Below are positions 41,903 through 52,939 of a stretch of DNA of 60,000 nt, piece by piece. Position 1 is the first letter of the stretch, and each line of letters opens with the position of its first letter. Source of the DNA: Bolinopsis microptera (taxonomy: Eukaryota > Ctenophora > Tentaculata > Lobata > Bolinopsidae); assembly GCF_026151205.1 (NCBI RefSeq), contig NC_087074.1:14161167-14221166 (forward strand), written 5' to 3'. The notes under the pieces were generated by a model. That model worked only from the letters and a program-made list of their open reading frames with translations, was not told where the DNA came from and made no database searches. A program made the position numbers and the translations under genes.

Positions 41903-42232
41903 ATGGAATATCATATCATCAGAAAAAATGCTGATACCCTTTCAAGAAAATCACTTCTAATAATGAAAACTTTCCTCTGGTTATCATTTCTAGCTTCGAT
42001 GCTTTTATTTGTGTATTTATCGATGGAATGCATTAACGCGTATCAGATAAACAGTATAAACAGGATGATAAAGGAACAGACTAGCATATCATTGTCACCT
42101 TTTGAGTCAACCTTTCGCAGCAAACATAATCCAAGGGGAGTGAACAAAGAATTCAATTATAATTTGCCAGACCAAGAAGAATATAGTATAGAATTAGAAA
42201 ACTCAACCAATGAAGAACACAATGAGTCCTGA
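41903..42232 (+). CDS. Small predicted type II membrane protein, unrecognised
   Basis: 109 residues from ATG to TGA. A short basic N-terminus (IIRKNADTLSRKS) precedes one hydrophobic segment at about residues 20-44 (FLWLSFLASMLLFVYLSM). A polar, Asn/Glu-rich tail follows, ending NSTNEEHNES with one NST glycosylation site. This is the layout of type II membrane proteins or the membrane-anchor exon of a Golgi enzyme, and it could equally be a chance ORF. It ends 21 bp from the stop of the convergent adaptor gene. No family similarity was recognised. Confidence 0.35.
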   Translation: MEYHIIRKNADTLSRKSLLIMKTFLWLSFLASMLLFVYLSMECINAYQINSINRMIKEQTSISLSPFESTFRSKHNPRGVNKEFNYNLPDQEEYSIELENSTNEEHNES

Positions 42233-42253
42233 CAGGGAGAAATTTCACGTTTT

Positions 42254-45200
42254 CTATGCCTGCATTAGTTTAACAGTTCTCCGAAGTTTAATAACCTCGG
42301 TCTCCAGCTGTTTCCTGGTATTTATTTCCTCGTCCAGGTCGTTTTGTAATAAAGTTATGAGTTTGTTTGTCTTAGTGCTAGCTGCCTCGTTTGTCTCCAA
42401 ACGAGTCATCATAGCCGACATGTCCTCCATAGTTACTGAGGATTCTGTAGCTGGAGAACACTTGTTTTTCTCAAGCTCCTCAACTTGTAACTGCAGTCTA
42501 CTGTTTGCAGTCTCCAGAACATCGATCCTGCTCTTCAAGCCGGCAACATCATCATCAAGAGACATGTACATATACACATCAGAACCCTCGGACACAGCCA
42601 GATCCGACACTTCTAGAGGAGACTGTTTAGAAGCAGGTAAAGTATAAAGAGGAGCAGTATTGCCCTGGTCAGCTGATCGCGCAGGTTTTACGACAGGTGG
42701 AGGTGAAAGAGGCTGTTTTACGATAGGGGGAGGTGGAAGAGGCTGTGTCACAACAGGGGGAGGTGGAAGAGGCTTCCTCTCAGCAGCTGGACTAGTGGGA
42801 GGTTTAGGGGGCTCTACTACTGGAGCTAAGGACATTCTGTTAGGGACTGGAGTTGAGGGAGTTGGGGGAGATGAGGGTGACAGAGGATCACTTATATTAG
42901 GTTTTTTGAGCTGTTTTTCGGATTCCCTCCGTCTTGACGAGGATATTTTGGTTCGTACATCAGCAGGGGATATGACAGTCTCAGGAGCGGCAGGTCTTCT
43001 AGTGCCTTCTGAACTAGCCTTCCTCAGAGGTCTAATCTCTTCCTTGTGCTCTAGAGCATAGTTGCGAAGTTCTGTTGCAGTGAGCGCTTTTGATATCGTA
43101 TTTTCGTTGTTCTGAAAGATCATGTTTCAATGTAAAGCGTAAATGTAAATAGCAACGATATTAAGTATATTATGTTACCAACAGCATTGTGTCAGTGATT
43201 AAACGAATAATATGCGTCATCATGGAATTTGAGAAAAAACAGCAGTTCATGTTGCATGTACAACTACAATGGTAAACTCCTGAAAGCCGAATATCAGCGA
43301 TAAATAAAACGCACGTCTTCCGAGAAGTTGTTGACGACGTTAGGATCCATATTGCGTGGCAGGGAGGCCGTTCCTCCAGTCTGAGCCTTGTGTAATGCCC
43401 CGCCTATGAAAGCTGCTCTAGCTGCTACACTTCCAGACTGAAATGTGAGCGGATCATGGGGTGAATTTAAACAATTCAGACGAGAAATTCGGTAAATTTA
43501 TTTTAATAGTTATGAGTACTGAATTGTGAATAAAACTTGTGTCATATTCATAATTGTTGTAAATAAGGTAAATGCTGATTGTTTTGATTGGGATTTGGTC
43601 GTTTGATCAAAATGTTTGTTATTAGATTTTCATTGCTTACTGAAGTAAATAATTGGTTTTGCAGAAAATTATAAATTAACGGTAAGACATGGTTATCGAG
43701 CGTTAAGTATCTTGAGAAACGATTATACGTAAGCGAGTTTATAAAAATACAGTGTTATGTAATGTTCCGAGCGTGCTAAATCACTCTACAGTTGATCTTC
43801 GAGATTTTTCTAAAAGGGCCCCTGAAAGCTGAAATTTACCTAATTCGATGTATTTCCCCTATACTACTCCTAGCGAGATATCGGCGAAACGCTGTCTCGA
43901 TCACGTGATATGACCATTTAATGAAGTTGGTCTAATTTCTTGTTAGGGTTAGGGTTCAGCATATCAATATGTTTTAATTATGGATTGGATTTAGGGTTAA
44001 GGTTAGGGTTGGGATCAGATTAGAGTGTTAGGGTTTCGAATGGTCGTTCAGGGCCAGATAGAGAACGGGTTGAAAAAGTCACGTGACAGTCGAGTTAGAG
44101 TGATTAATCATCATCCGTAATGTTCTTGTGAGTCACATAATTGACTTACACGATCAGTATTTTCTGAAAGTGGTCTAGAAGTTGGTCTAGAAGTTGGTGC
44201 AGAACTAGGTGGTGCAGAACTAGGAGGTGCAGAACTAGGAGGTGCAGAACTAGGAGGTGCACTGTTAGGTGGTTTGCTACTGGGAGGTCTAGAGCCGGCT
44301 GTTCCAGAAGGAAGATCAGGAGGTGGTCCAGTGGGCTTCCCTGTTGGTGGACCCGGTAAACCAGCTGGTGGTCCAGCAGGAGATTTAGTCGGAGGAGCTT
44401 TAATAGGCCCATTGGATACCCCAGGAGGCAGTCCACTGTTTCTTCTTGGAATAGGTTTTTCCTAAAAGTAATACTGTGATGGTAACAGTCCTATAGAATA
44501 GAGAAACATCATAAACACCACCATACTTTGACAATAAAAACCAGGCATCCAATTACATAATAATAGCTTTTTGAAAGCGAAACAGAATGTTTTGTACCTG
44601 TTCTGGCTCCTCTTCCTCCTCAAAGAACCTCACAAAATTGTTCGGAAATACTCCTTTCTTTCCACCTTTTTCTCCTAGAGCCCATCCGTCGTAGATCGTC
44701 TACAAAAACGGTTATTTAAACATACTAGATTGAAAGAAAAATCAAAGCTTATCAGCCAAAAACGTTGTTAAAATGATCTTTAACGATCGGTAGCAACGGT
44801 GGACCAGAAAATTTCCCCTCGAAGGAAATTACCTACCTTGTTGAGAACAAGGAAAATTTCCCCCTCTACAAAGTTTAGTTCATCTTCTTGCTCCGCTTCA
44901 TAGTCAAATTCAGCCTCGGCTTTGATTATCAATTTTGGCTTCCGTGCCTGAGGGGGAAAGATAATGATAACCAGCAATAATAATCTGCAGAATACAATCA
45001 AAACTTTACTTTGACGAATTATAGCTAGTATAGTTTTTTCTCCAAAACATATCTATAATCAAGCCTATAATTTATGTTAATTAAATCGATGAAGTTTTCG
45101 TATAACTACTGATGTACATTGAACTCTATATTTTACTCTAAATAACAATGCACAGTTATGTGACTGTGTAAACTATATGAGGGCGAAACGTTTTTCAAAA

Positions 45201-45812
45201 ATTAAAGAAATAGCACGAACACATTCATAAGAGTAAGGAGAATCAGGAGTGGGAGAAGGAGGAGGAGGTTCTTCAGAATCTAGAGGGGGTGGCGGAGGGG
45301 CGAATGCAGGGGGCGGGGGCAGGCCAAGCAAGCGTGCAGTTTTAGACGATCTATTGGAGATTCTCCGATCTATTGGAGTCTCTCCATCGGGGAGAGTCTG
45401 GATAGGGGTTAGGCTGTAGTAAGATTCCATCGGTCAAACTAAGCAGCAGGAAAATATGTCGGGAAACGATTACTCAACAAGGATGTGTGTACAACAAAAG
45501 AAGAACATTGCTACTCCTCATAGCTGTGCATTGTTTTATTTGAAGACGTTGGGCGCTGGAAGGAGAAGTTTTGGCTACTCAACTTCAAATATTCAGTAAG
45601 CGTAATCCGAGAAGCTTTCCAAACGTACAGTATGGAAGCAGTTTTATACACTTCTCTATAGGTATTTAGTTCAATGTTCCGTACCTTGGAAGGGGGTTTA
45701 GGGGCTGGTTCAGGTTTGGATGCAGGTTTGCTGGGCAGTGGCTTCCCCTCTCTAGGAGGTCCTACTTTTTTGAGACGCACTCCGCCACCCGCAAATATAT
45801 TCTTCAGTTCAT
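42254..45812 (-). CDS. SH3/proline-rich/coiled-coil adaptor protein, 5' end not found
   Basis: Exons in transcript order: 45685-45812, one near 45230-45430 (boundaries unsure), 44837-44947, 44598-44699, 44150-44461, 43315-43437 and 42254-43111. The first encodes ELKNIFAGGGVRLKKVGPP, a WH2-like LKKV motif that usually binds actin. Exons 3-4 make one SH3 domain: AEFDYEAEQEDELNFVEGE then DGWALGEKGGKKGVFPNNFV. Next come proline-rich repeats (APPSS x4, PPPP runs), ALHKAQTGG, more polyproline (PLPPPPVV, PLSPPPVV) and a C-terminal coiled coil (LKSRIDVLETANSRLQLQVE, LETEVIKLRRTVKL). The layout recalls CD2AP/CIN85-type cytoskeletal and endocytic adaptors, without proof of orthology. Phases agree from exon 3 onward. 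At least one exon lies upstream of 45812, because the first exon seen starts in phase 1. Confidence 0.78.
43771..44119. repeat. Dispersed repeat with TTAGGG tracts, copy B
   Basis: Inverted relative to copy A (5603-5876): same AATCACTCTA termini, CACGTGAT, ATTTCTTGTTAGGGTTAGGG and GTCACGTGACAGTCGAG blocks, plus about 75 bp absent from A. It lies in an intron of the adaptor gene. Confidence 0.75.
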
Positions 45813-45867
45813 CTGCGAGAAGTCATGTTATAACTATTAGGTACCTACTCAATATTACTAGATGGTA

Positions 45868-47190
45868 TATAGTTAGAGAATTATCAATAATGGAAATAGA
45901 AATGGCAATAATGTAAGTGTACTGTTACAAGTGATGGGAGAGTGTAGTGGGGGGGGGGGGGGGGTCATACAAAATATAGGTAGCTGGTAGCATAGGGAAC
46001 TTAAGGGGGCATACACCAAACCTGTCCAGACCAAATGACCTCATAGGCAGTTCAGTGACCTTCTAGCGCACCGTTTCCACACCAAAAAAATTATTTTGAG
46101 AATATCTACCTTACAAGACATATTTATGGCGGCCTAATTTGCGACGACCGAAATTTTGGCGGTCCGAAAATATGGCGAAATTGAACAAAAACCGTCAAAT
46201 TTCGGACGTCACAGAAAATAAGGGTATTTTTCATCATTTTTTGTGACAGTAAGTAGTAAGGAAATTTCTGAAATTCGGTAAAATCTTGTAGGTTTACAAC
46301 CTACCAGGACGAGTTGGACTCGTCGACGGTCCAATATATGGAACAGATATTTTACGAGTATCACCCGTTAAGTAAAATCATGTTCAAACTTAGTCTGTAT
46401 TAAGACTGTAAGACTTTCATGTTAGCACATACATGTATTTTAATGCAAATCAAACTGTATTGCTTGACATTCAATTCGTCATTGGTGTGGTGATAATATT
46501 TGTCCCAAGATGCCAGAATTTATTTATTTATTTTACTTGATATTACTTTTTAGAAACAATATAAAGCAGTGAAGGCACAGTCATTGAAATAAGCTAAAAG
46601 ATAATGCGACGGATTCTATTACGACGACCGAAATTTTGGCGGTCCGAAAATATGGCGAAATTTTCGGAAAACCGCCACATTTCGTACGTTATAAATATGT
46701 CTTGTAAGGTATTATCTATTTTTGTAATCGACCATTTCCTGGTTAAGAGTGCAATTTTCGGACAAAATAATTTTTTGGTCGAGACGCTATAAGTTAATCA
46801 TTTCTTGCGGTATCGGGTTGAAATTTTGCTCGCCGTTTATTCACATCTATTTCAAGGTGTGTGTAAAATCTTGATATCGTATCTATAAAGGCTGGTGTGT
46901 TATAAATTTTTAAAGTCAAAAAGCTTAAATTGTCCTTTTCAGGCTTATTTTAACCAATAAGTCAGTCAGGGAAGATCGGATTGATTTGGTGTATGCCCCC
47001 TTAAGTTCCCAATGCTACCAGCTACCTATATTTTGTATGACCCCCAGTCTCCCATCACTTGTAACAGTACACTTACATTATTGCCATTTCTATTTCCATT
47101 ATTGATAATTCTCTAACTATAGGTCTGAACTGCCTATGAGGTCATTTGGTCGGGACGGCACAAACCACTGTTTTGGTGTATGCCCCCTTA
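45868..47190. mobile_element. Compound inverted-repeat element (non-coding)
   Basis: The outer arms 45868-46020 and 46985-47121 are reverse complements, including TATAGTTAGAGAATTATC and CTTAAGGGGGCATACACC. The inner arms 46108-46127 and 46691-46710 are exact 20-bp complements. A 41-bp direct repeat starting CGACGACCGAAATTTTGGC occurs at 46142 and 46622. The block AAATGACCTCATAGGCAGTT also occurs on both sides. No coding frame; probably a foldback-type or nested MITE complex. Confidence 0.7.
46291..46373 (+). repeat. Dispersed repeat, copy 2 (ends in ACGAGTATCACCCGTTAAGT)
   Basis: Homologous to 33241-33330 and nested within the compound inverted element. Confidence 0.7.
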
Positions 47191-48926
47191 AGGGAAGGGG
47201 TACAAGAAAAAATATGATAATCAAGTCGAGCGTAAACAACAAACATTCCATAAATTGAATTGTAATCACAGAAACATAATTATTTCAATTATAATTCGGT
47301 ATCAACTAACCGGATGGATTTGCCATTTATCATCTAGCTATGAATCATGAAAACTGCATTCCTATCAATGAAGTGATTACAAAGTGCCGTTGATTGCTGC
47401 TGTCCCAATTGATAGAATATAGATACACAACGCACAAAACAGTTCAAAGAGTGTCAAACATTTGAGCTATACTTCCTTACCAACACTATACACGGTCGTG
47501 TTTGTTGTTGTTTACATAAAATGACTACTACAAGACTCGTCCTTATACATTAACAAGTTAAATTGGTTTACAGTTTCCTGAAACAGACCTGGCATATTAT
47601 GGTAAGTGCCTACTTCCCCGCTTAGCTTTGCTGTTACTTTAACAGTCACGCCCCATGCCTTAACACAGATTCTGTAATAACTTAATAAGGTAACACACTA
47701 ATACAGCGGAGGATATTACTGATTTATTTATGAGCAGACAAATGTTAATTTGAGCAAAACAATAGTATACTTGTTCAAAGCGAAGCCTAATTTTCTACTC
47801 ATCATCTATTTGCACATTCTCTTTATTTTACTATTATCTTACTACACATCATTTCTATCACTAGCCTTATAAGGTCTCATGAGACATTTATCTAATGTAT
47901 TCTAAATAAACTATTTTACTATAATATAATAATTTCATGTGAGTATCTTAGCCATTTATTCGTGTGTTCTTGAATAAATTCTGCATAAATTTATTGATTT
48001 ACATTATCTCATTATACTTTTGTGCGATTAGGTAACTGCTGAAATAGTTCTCGTAGTTTTGTGCCGATCATATTTTACAGGTGGCCGGTGGGAAAATATT
48101 TTTGAACCCTTATCGCTTAGTTGTACTCTGATGAAATTTGAAAAGTATTCGATTTTTAAAAATCGTACAAGATTAAGCACGATTAAGCACACAAAAGCCT
48201 TTCTACATAACGTAATGTCTGAATCAACTCAAAAAGGTAAACTGTACAAAGAAATTGTAAATCATAGGTTCAAATTGTTCATTGTCTGTTATATATATAT
48301 ATTAAGTCCTGCCCAAACTCCATTCCTTTTAATTATCCCAAATTAAAAGCCCAGCTCACACAGTATTAAAAGTTCACAATAAATAAACGGGGGGTCCACA
48401 AATAATGCACACATTTCTAAAAGCTGACGAACACGTCATGAGAGTTCCAAATCTGAGTAGGTACTATGACACTCTTGCTCTATGCATTGTAGTTGTACTC
48501 TGAATTGAAATAGCTTGTGGTTAAACTTGCCCTTATCACCTCGCATAAGTCAGAGGGGTAGAATTCTGCTAAATATGAATACTGTCTGATCTATTTCTAC
48601 TTTCTACTGAAACCAATGGTGGTTTTTTCTCTCGGCTCCCATTTATTGCAACCCCTGGGAAAAAAGATAAATGATACGCATCACAAGAATAGACTTTAAG
48701 CAATTTTCGTGCACTTATCGACCAACAATTACAAAATCTTTCTGGCGTAATGTTCGGCTGTCGATACATGTCATCTGTCTGTAAAGGTCGTGAGGACTTT
48801 TTCAACTATCAATCTAGAGTCGCAATCAGAGACATAGAAATCAGGACCATTCTCTAATCATAAAATACCTCGTACTAGTCTCAGTTGCACTGAAAACACT
48901 AAATCGTATTGTTCGTGTTCTTGGTG
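47191..48926. other. Intergenic, no gene recognised
   Basis: AT-rich. The small ORFs here have no family character. The missing 5' exons of the adaptor gene, or its promoter, may lie in it. Confidence 0.4.
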
Positions 48927-49667
48927 ATGACTGATTTGAGAGTTATAGGAGCAGGTCTGGGCCGAACAGGGACGACGTCTCTGAAAGCAGCACTAGAACT
49001 GTTAGGACTGGGTCCTGTTCACCACATGAACGTGGCCATGAAGCAGCCCCGGGAGGTGGTGAGGTTGTGGAGGAGAGTTGCAGATGGGGAAGAAGAGGCT
49101 CTGAAGACTATCTTCCAGGGGTATCAGAGCACTCTGGACTATCCGGGATGCACTCACTTCGCTACCTTCATGCGCTGGAACCATCAAGCTAAAGTTATCT
49201 TGACAGTGAGAGAATCACCGGAAGAGTGGGCTCTTTCTGCTGGTACAACTATCTTCTCCCTATCCTGGTCCAAGAAACTTATCATGAAACTGCTCTTCTG
49301 TTTCCCTCTCACTAAACTATACTACCTGCAATTCATCCAACAAGTCTCCTTCTCTGCCCACAATATGAACCCAATGGACGAGGGCTGTGATTTGTCAGCC
49401 CTCTACACAGACTGGAATAATCACGTGATAAAGACAGTTCCAGCGAATAAGCTGCTAGTTTACAGAGTGGATGAGGGGTGGGGGCCACTTTGTACATTCC
49501 TTGAGGTGCCAGTGCCGGATACAAAGTTCCCTCATTTAAATAACAACAGGGAGTTTAGGAAAGGCAGCTTCTTCGAGCAGACAGGGAGATTGGTCATACT
49601 GGCAGTGATTGTGATGGTGATGGTTGTGGTTGCTCTTGGTTTGACTTTTGGACTTCACAAACGATGA
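48927..49667 (+). CDS. P-loop sulfotransferase-like protein with C-terminal membrane anchor
   Basis: 246 residues from ATG 48927 (the frame is open six codons further, with no earlier ATG) to TGA 49665-49667. VIGAGLGRTGTTSLKAAL is the PAPS-binding P-loop of the sulfotransferase superfamily, of the type often annotated as Sulfotransfer_4 or misannotated as NAD-dependent epimerase. FMRWNHQAKVILTVRESPEE carries the conserved Arg/Ser segment, and LYTDWNNHVIKTVPANKLLV the later acidic helix. The last 24 residues form a Val/Leu-rich membrane segment ending in GLHKR. Single exon. Substrate unknown. A fragment of its 3' end is repeated at 50224-50277. Confidence 0.82.
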   Translation: MTDLRVIGAGLGRTGTTSLKAALELLGLGPVHHMNVAMKQPREVVRLWRRVADGEEEALKTIFQGYQSTLDYPGCTHFATFMRWNHQAKVILTVRESPEEWALSAGTTIFSLSWSKKLIMKLLFCFPLTKLYYLQFIQQVSFSAHNMNPMDEGCDLSALYTDWNNHVIKTVPANKLLVYRVDEGWGPLCTFLEVPVPDTKFPHLNNNREFRKGSFFEQTGRLVILAVIVMVMVVVALGLTFGLHKR

Positions 49668-50092
49668 TTTATATTTCTTGCCACAAAAGACTAAATGCGG
49701 TATACAAGATACCGTTTATTCGAGGACCAAATTTTTCATGATTTACCTTTCTCGATAGAATTTTCAGTAGAACATTTCGTTTTCTTTCTAATCGATTCAA
49801 AGAAGACTCATGTTTTATTTTGGTAATTTAGTACAAAATTGAGATAAAGATATAATATCAATCAAATAAAAAATACGACCTAAAATCATTTCATACCCCC
49901 ATGATATTCCATAAGTGTGATGAAATTAATAACACATTAACAAAATGGCACATTCTCGTGAGTTTTAGATCAAAAGATGAAGGCCAATATTTATCTTGTA
50001 GAGAGCTCGCTGAGGAACCTGCTGACTCATTGCTTTAATATTCACCAGATATTGTTCTTGGAACCAAGAAGTTGAGAGATGAGTTACCGTTC
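49613..50092. repeat. Segmental duplication unit 1 (sulfotransferase 3' end plus ABM gene 3' end)
   Basis: Aligns by eye with 50224-50755 over TTTATATTTCTTGCCACAAA, TCTCGATAGAATTTTCAGTA and CATGATATTCCA blocks. Unit 2 carries an extra stretch of about 30 bp near 50450. Confidence 0.8.
49998..50092 (-). pseudogene. Fragment of an antibiotic-biosynthesis-monooxygenase-like gene (C-terminal end)
   Basis: The minus strand encodes a version of SSQL.TSWFQEQYLVNIKAMS and a QRALYKI-like end, homologous to the last about 30 residues of the intact gene at 50650-50994. It breaks off at 50092, where unrelated sequence begins. Confidence 0.65.
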
Positions 50093-50223
50093 ACCAAACC
50101 TTGACTGCGGCTTTGTTAACAAGGTTTGACCGGTAGACGGTCCGCAGTAGTCCCATTACCTTAGTATTGCTGTACAACTACTACAGGAGGATTGATTTGA
50201 TTAGAATTGGAGATGAGGAGTTG

Positions 50224-50277
50224 ATGATGGTGATGGTTGTGGTTGCTCTTTGCTTGACTTTCGGACACAAACGATGA
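50224..50277 (+). pseudogene. Fragment of the sulfotransferase-like gene (membrane anchor and stop)
   Basis: Reads MMVMVVVALCLTFGHKR then TGA, nearly the last 18 codons of the gene at 48927-49667, with nothing of its catalytic domain upstream. Confidence 0.75.
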
Positions 50278-50649
50278 TTTATATTTCTTGCCACAAAAGA
50301 CTAGATGCGGTACAAGCTACCGTTTATTCGAGAACCAAAGTTTTCCATATTTCATGATTTATCTTTCTCGATAGAATTTTCAGTAGAACATTTTGTTTTC
50401 TTTCTAATCGATTCCAAGAAGACTCATGTTTTATTTTGGTAATCTATAAATTATTTGCTAGATGTTATCTGTGGTGATAGCATTCAGTACAAAATTGAGA
50501 TAAAGATATGATATAGAGATAAGAGAAATCAAAAATTCGACCTAAAATCATTTCATTCCCCCATGATATTCCAAAAGTGTGATGAAATTAATAACACATT
50601 TTTAAAAATGGCACATTCTCGTGAGTTTAAGAAAAGTGCAAGGAACGAA

Positions 50650-50994
50650 TTAGTTGTTTATCTTGTAGAGAGCTCGCTGAGAAACCTGTTGACTCATTGG
50701 TTTAGACCTCACTAGATATTGATCTTGGAACCACGAAGTTGAGAGATGAGTTAGCAAAGCTGCTGGACTTTCCCACTCCTCAACCAACCAGAAAATATTG
50801 CCAGACTCATAATCCGAGTTAACCCTAAAACGAAGTACTCCGGGCTCTTTCAGGGTCTCTTCCAAGTGTTCCTTCATCAAAACTTTGTACTCTCCCACTT
50901 TGTCAGGTTTAATATAGCACTTGACGGTGAGTCCTACAGGTCCGGTGTAGTCAGTTGATTTTAACCATCCGGGTACGTCTAGTATGTTGTTCAT
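50650..50994 (-). CDS. ABM-domain (antibiotic biosynthesis monooxygenase-like) small protein
   Basis: 114 residues from ATG 50994 to TAA. VGLTVKCYIKPDKVGEYKVL, HLEETLKEPGVLRFRVN and FWLVEEWESPAALLTHLSTS are the strands and helices of a dimeric ferredoxin-like ABM domain, of about 95 residues as usual. Family members include quinol monooxygenases and unassigned stress proteins; the substrate here is unknown. The gene is convergent with the sulfotransferase-like gene. Direct 41-bp repeats (GGAGGATTGATTTGATTAGA...) at 50186 and 51132 flank it. Confidence 0.8.
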   Translation of the reverse strand: MNNILDVPGWLKSTDYTGPVGLTVKCYIKPDKVGEYKVLMKEHLEETLKEPGVLRFRVNSDYESGNIFWLVEEWESPAALLTHLSTSWFQDQYLVRSKPMSQQVSQRALYKINN

Positions 50995-51173
50995 CCTGTA
51001 TCACGCACTAGCAAATAATGAAGTACCAAATTGTGAAGTGAAATGTATCTGACACGAAACAACTGAGAGTGAAATTGGAGTCGCAGCCTTTATAATCCTC
51101 TTAAAACACATATTGGATTACCAATTCAAGTGGAGGATTGATTTGATTAGAATTGGAGATGAGGAGTTGATGA

Positions 51174-52939
51174 GTGTGGTTGCCATCTGTTCCATTAAAT
51201 CTTGCACCCAGTCATCTAACAGCAAAAAGAACCGCAGAATGGTCATCAAATCCTCAAATCAGCAGTTTTATTTGCTGCTTATAGATTTCTATTTTGCAGA
51301 CTGCATACATTTGGGCATTCAGTAACCGACCGAAAATTTTAATCGGCCAATACAGCTGCACATTTTTAAAGGTTCATGAAGTCCTTAAGGTCGGTACTCT
51401 GTACAGTGTACAGTCGCCCACCCTGCCAACCACATCCCACAGACACATCTCCCGTACACGTTAATTTTACACGCAACCGGCAACATGACTATAAATATAA
51501 TTAGGTTAACAGTTAACAGTTAACTACTCTAAATATAAACATCAATCATAATGAAAAGCTTAATTACAGTTACTCAGTACTTGTTAATTGTACAGTACAG
51601 GTTAACAGTACTTGTTAATTGTTAATGTTATCTAGAATTATATACATTAACAAAAGACAAGGAAGACAGTCAGACAGCTCCAATACAACAACATGCTTCT
51701 CTGCTTTACTGATTCAGAGTAAATAATTTGTTAAACCGTTCGTCTGTATCCCGAATCCGCAGCGGCTATATTTACAAAAAACAGCACTAATTTGCTGGCC
51801 ACGAGAACAGCGCACCACCCGGACGGATCAACAAAAATTTGTTGTAATCACAGAAATTGCTTGAAAAGCTGTGCTAGACACAGCTTGAGTGCCGCGACGT
51901 GATCGACTTCCAAATAGAATATTCGAAGAAGCGCTTACTGCTCGTATCGTACAATTTGGAAATAGACTGCTGTTGAAGTCGCAGAGGACGATGTTTTGTA
52001 CAGCAGCTAAAACACATCCCGTACATCTTGCACGTGCAATGTGCATGTTGCACGTGTCACCCCACGAGACACCCCACGTGACACCCCACGTGAATGAGCC
52101 TGTGGGGGATCCTTCGGAGTGCAGTCAAAAAATTACATGAACATACGTGCAATTCGAGGTTCGGCTAGTGGAAGGTGTCCATTTCAACGTGACTTCTTGA
52201 GATATTCTTGCTGGGATGATTTCAAATCGTCGCAGCAATTTTAGATTGAAGCTCCCGAAGCTCTCCTGGAATTTCAACTTACTGCCATCCTTCCGGATAA
52301 AGTGAGTATAATTGTCCGCTTGTTTTAATTTTGTGATTATTCCAAGAAAACGCGTATGTTAAGATTTTTTTAGTCTACTGTTAGTAATAGTATCAATCAA
52401 AGTGTCAACTTTAATTTGTAATAATTTACTCGTTAGTAAGTCATTTGTTGAAGTTGTATGTCACTATAAAGGGTCCATAAGAAAACAGTAATTATTTAAC
52501 TAATATGTAACTATAGCTTCCGTCATGCCCCTAATATGCAACATTTTAAAATAACAGAATCCATAGATTTTTAAAAATTGTTGACGATTAGATTGATAAT
52601 CGACATTTGTGAATTTGAAAATAAAATGAATGAACAACCTGAGATTGAAAATAAAACCCACCAGGTTTGCTTCCAACCCTCGACATGTGTCCTGCTTCGA
52701 TTCCAGTTCAGGTAAGGTGTATTGTAAAGTTTTGAATCATATTTAACAGACTAACGTATTAAGTTTACGAATCTATTGTAGCTACGATTGTATTAGTACA
52801 ATATACCTTCTTCGTTCTTTGGGATAGCGTGTTTAATCGAGGAACAGTTTACATAAACCGTAGGTAACAGTTTTCTTATACCCAGTTGATGATTCGAACT
52901 CTTAGATTTTACCTGATATAGCCAGCCGTTCATTTAAAG
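51174..52939. other. Intergenic, no gene recognised
   Basis: Holds CACGTG-rich tandem units near 52031-52092 and short GTTAACAGTTAAC repeats near 51510. Open frames in it lack recognisable domains. Confidence 0.4.
52031..52092. repeat. Cluster of four CACGTG palindromes
   Basis: CACGTG at 52031, 52051, 52075 and 52087, the last two within 12-bp ACACCCCACGTG units. CACGTG is the E-box bound by bHLH factors, but simple tandem duplication also explains the cluster. Confidence 0.6.

Noticed and set aside
48059-48346. 95-residue plus-strand ORF
   Set aside because: No ATG-supported domain, AT-rich composition and no family similarity; likely chance.
51889-52140. 83-residue ORF beginning MPRRDRLPNRIF
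   Set aside because: Its end is made by the CACGTG tandem units, and no domain or splice context supports it.
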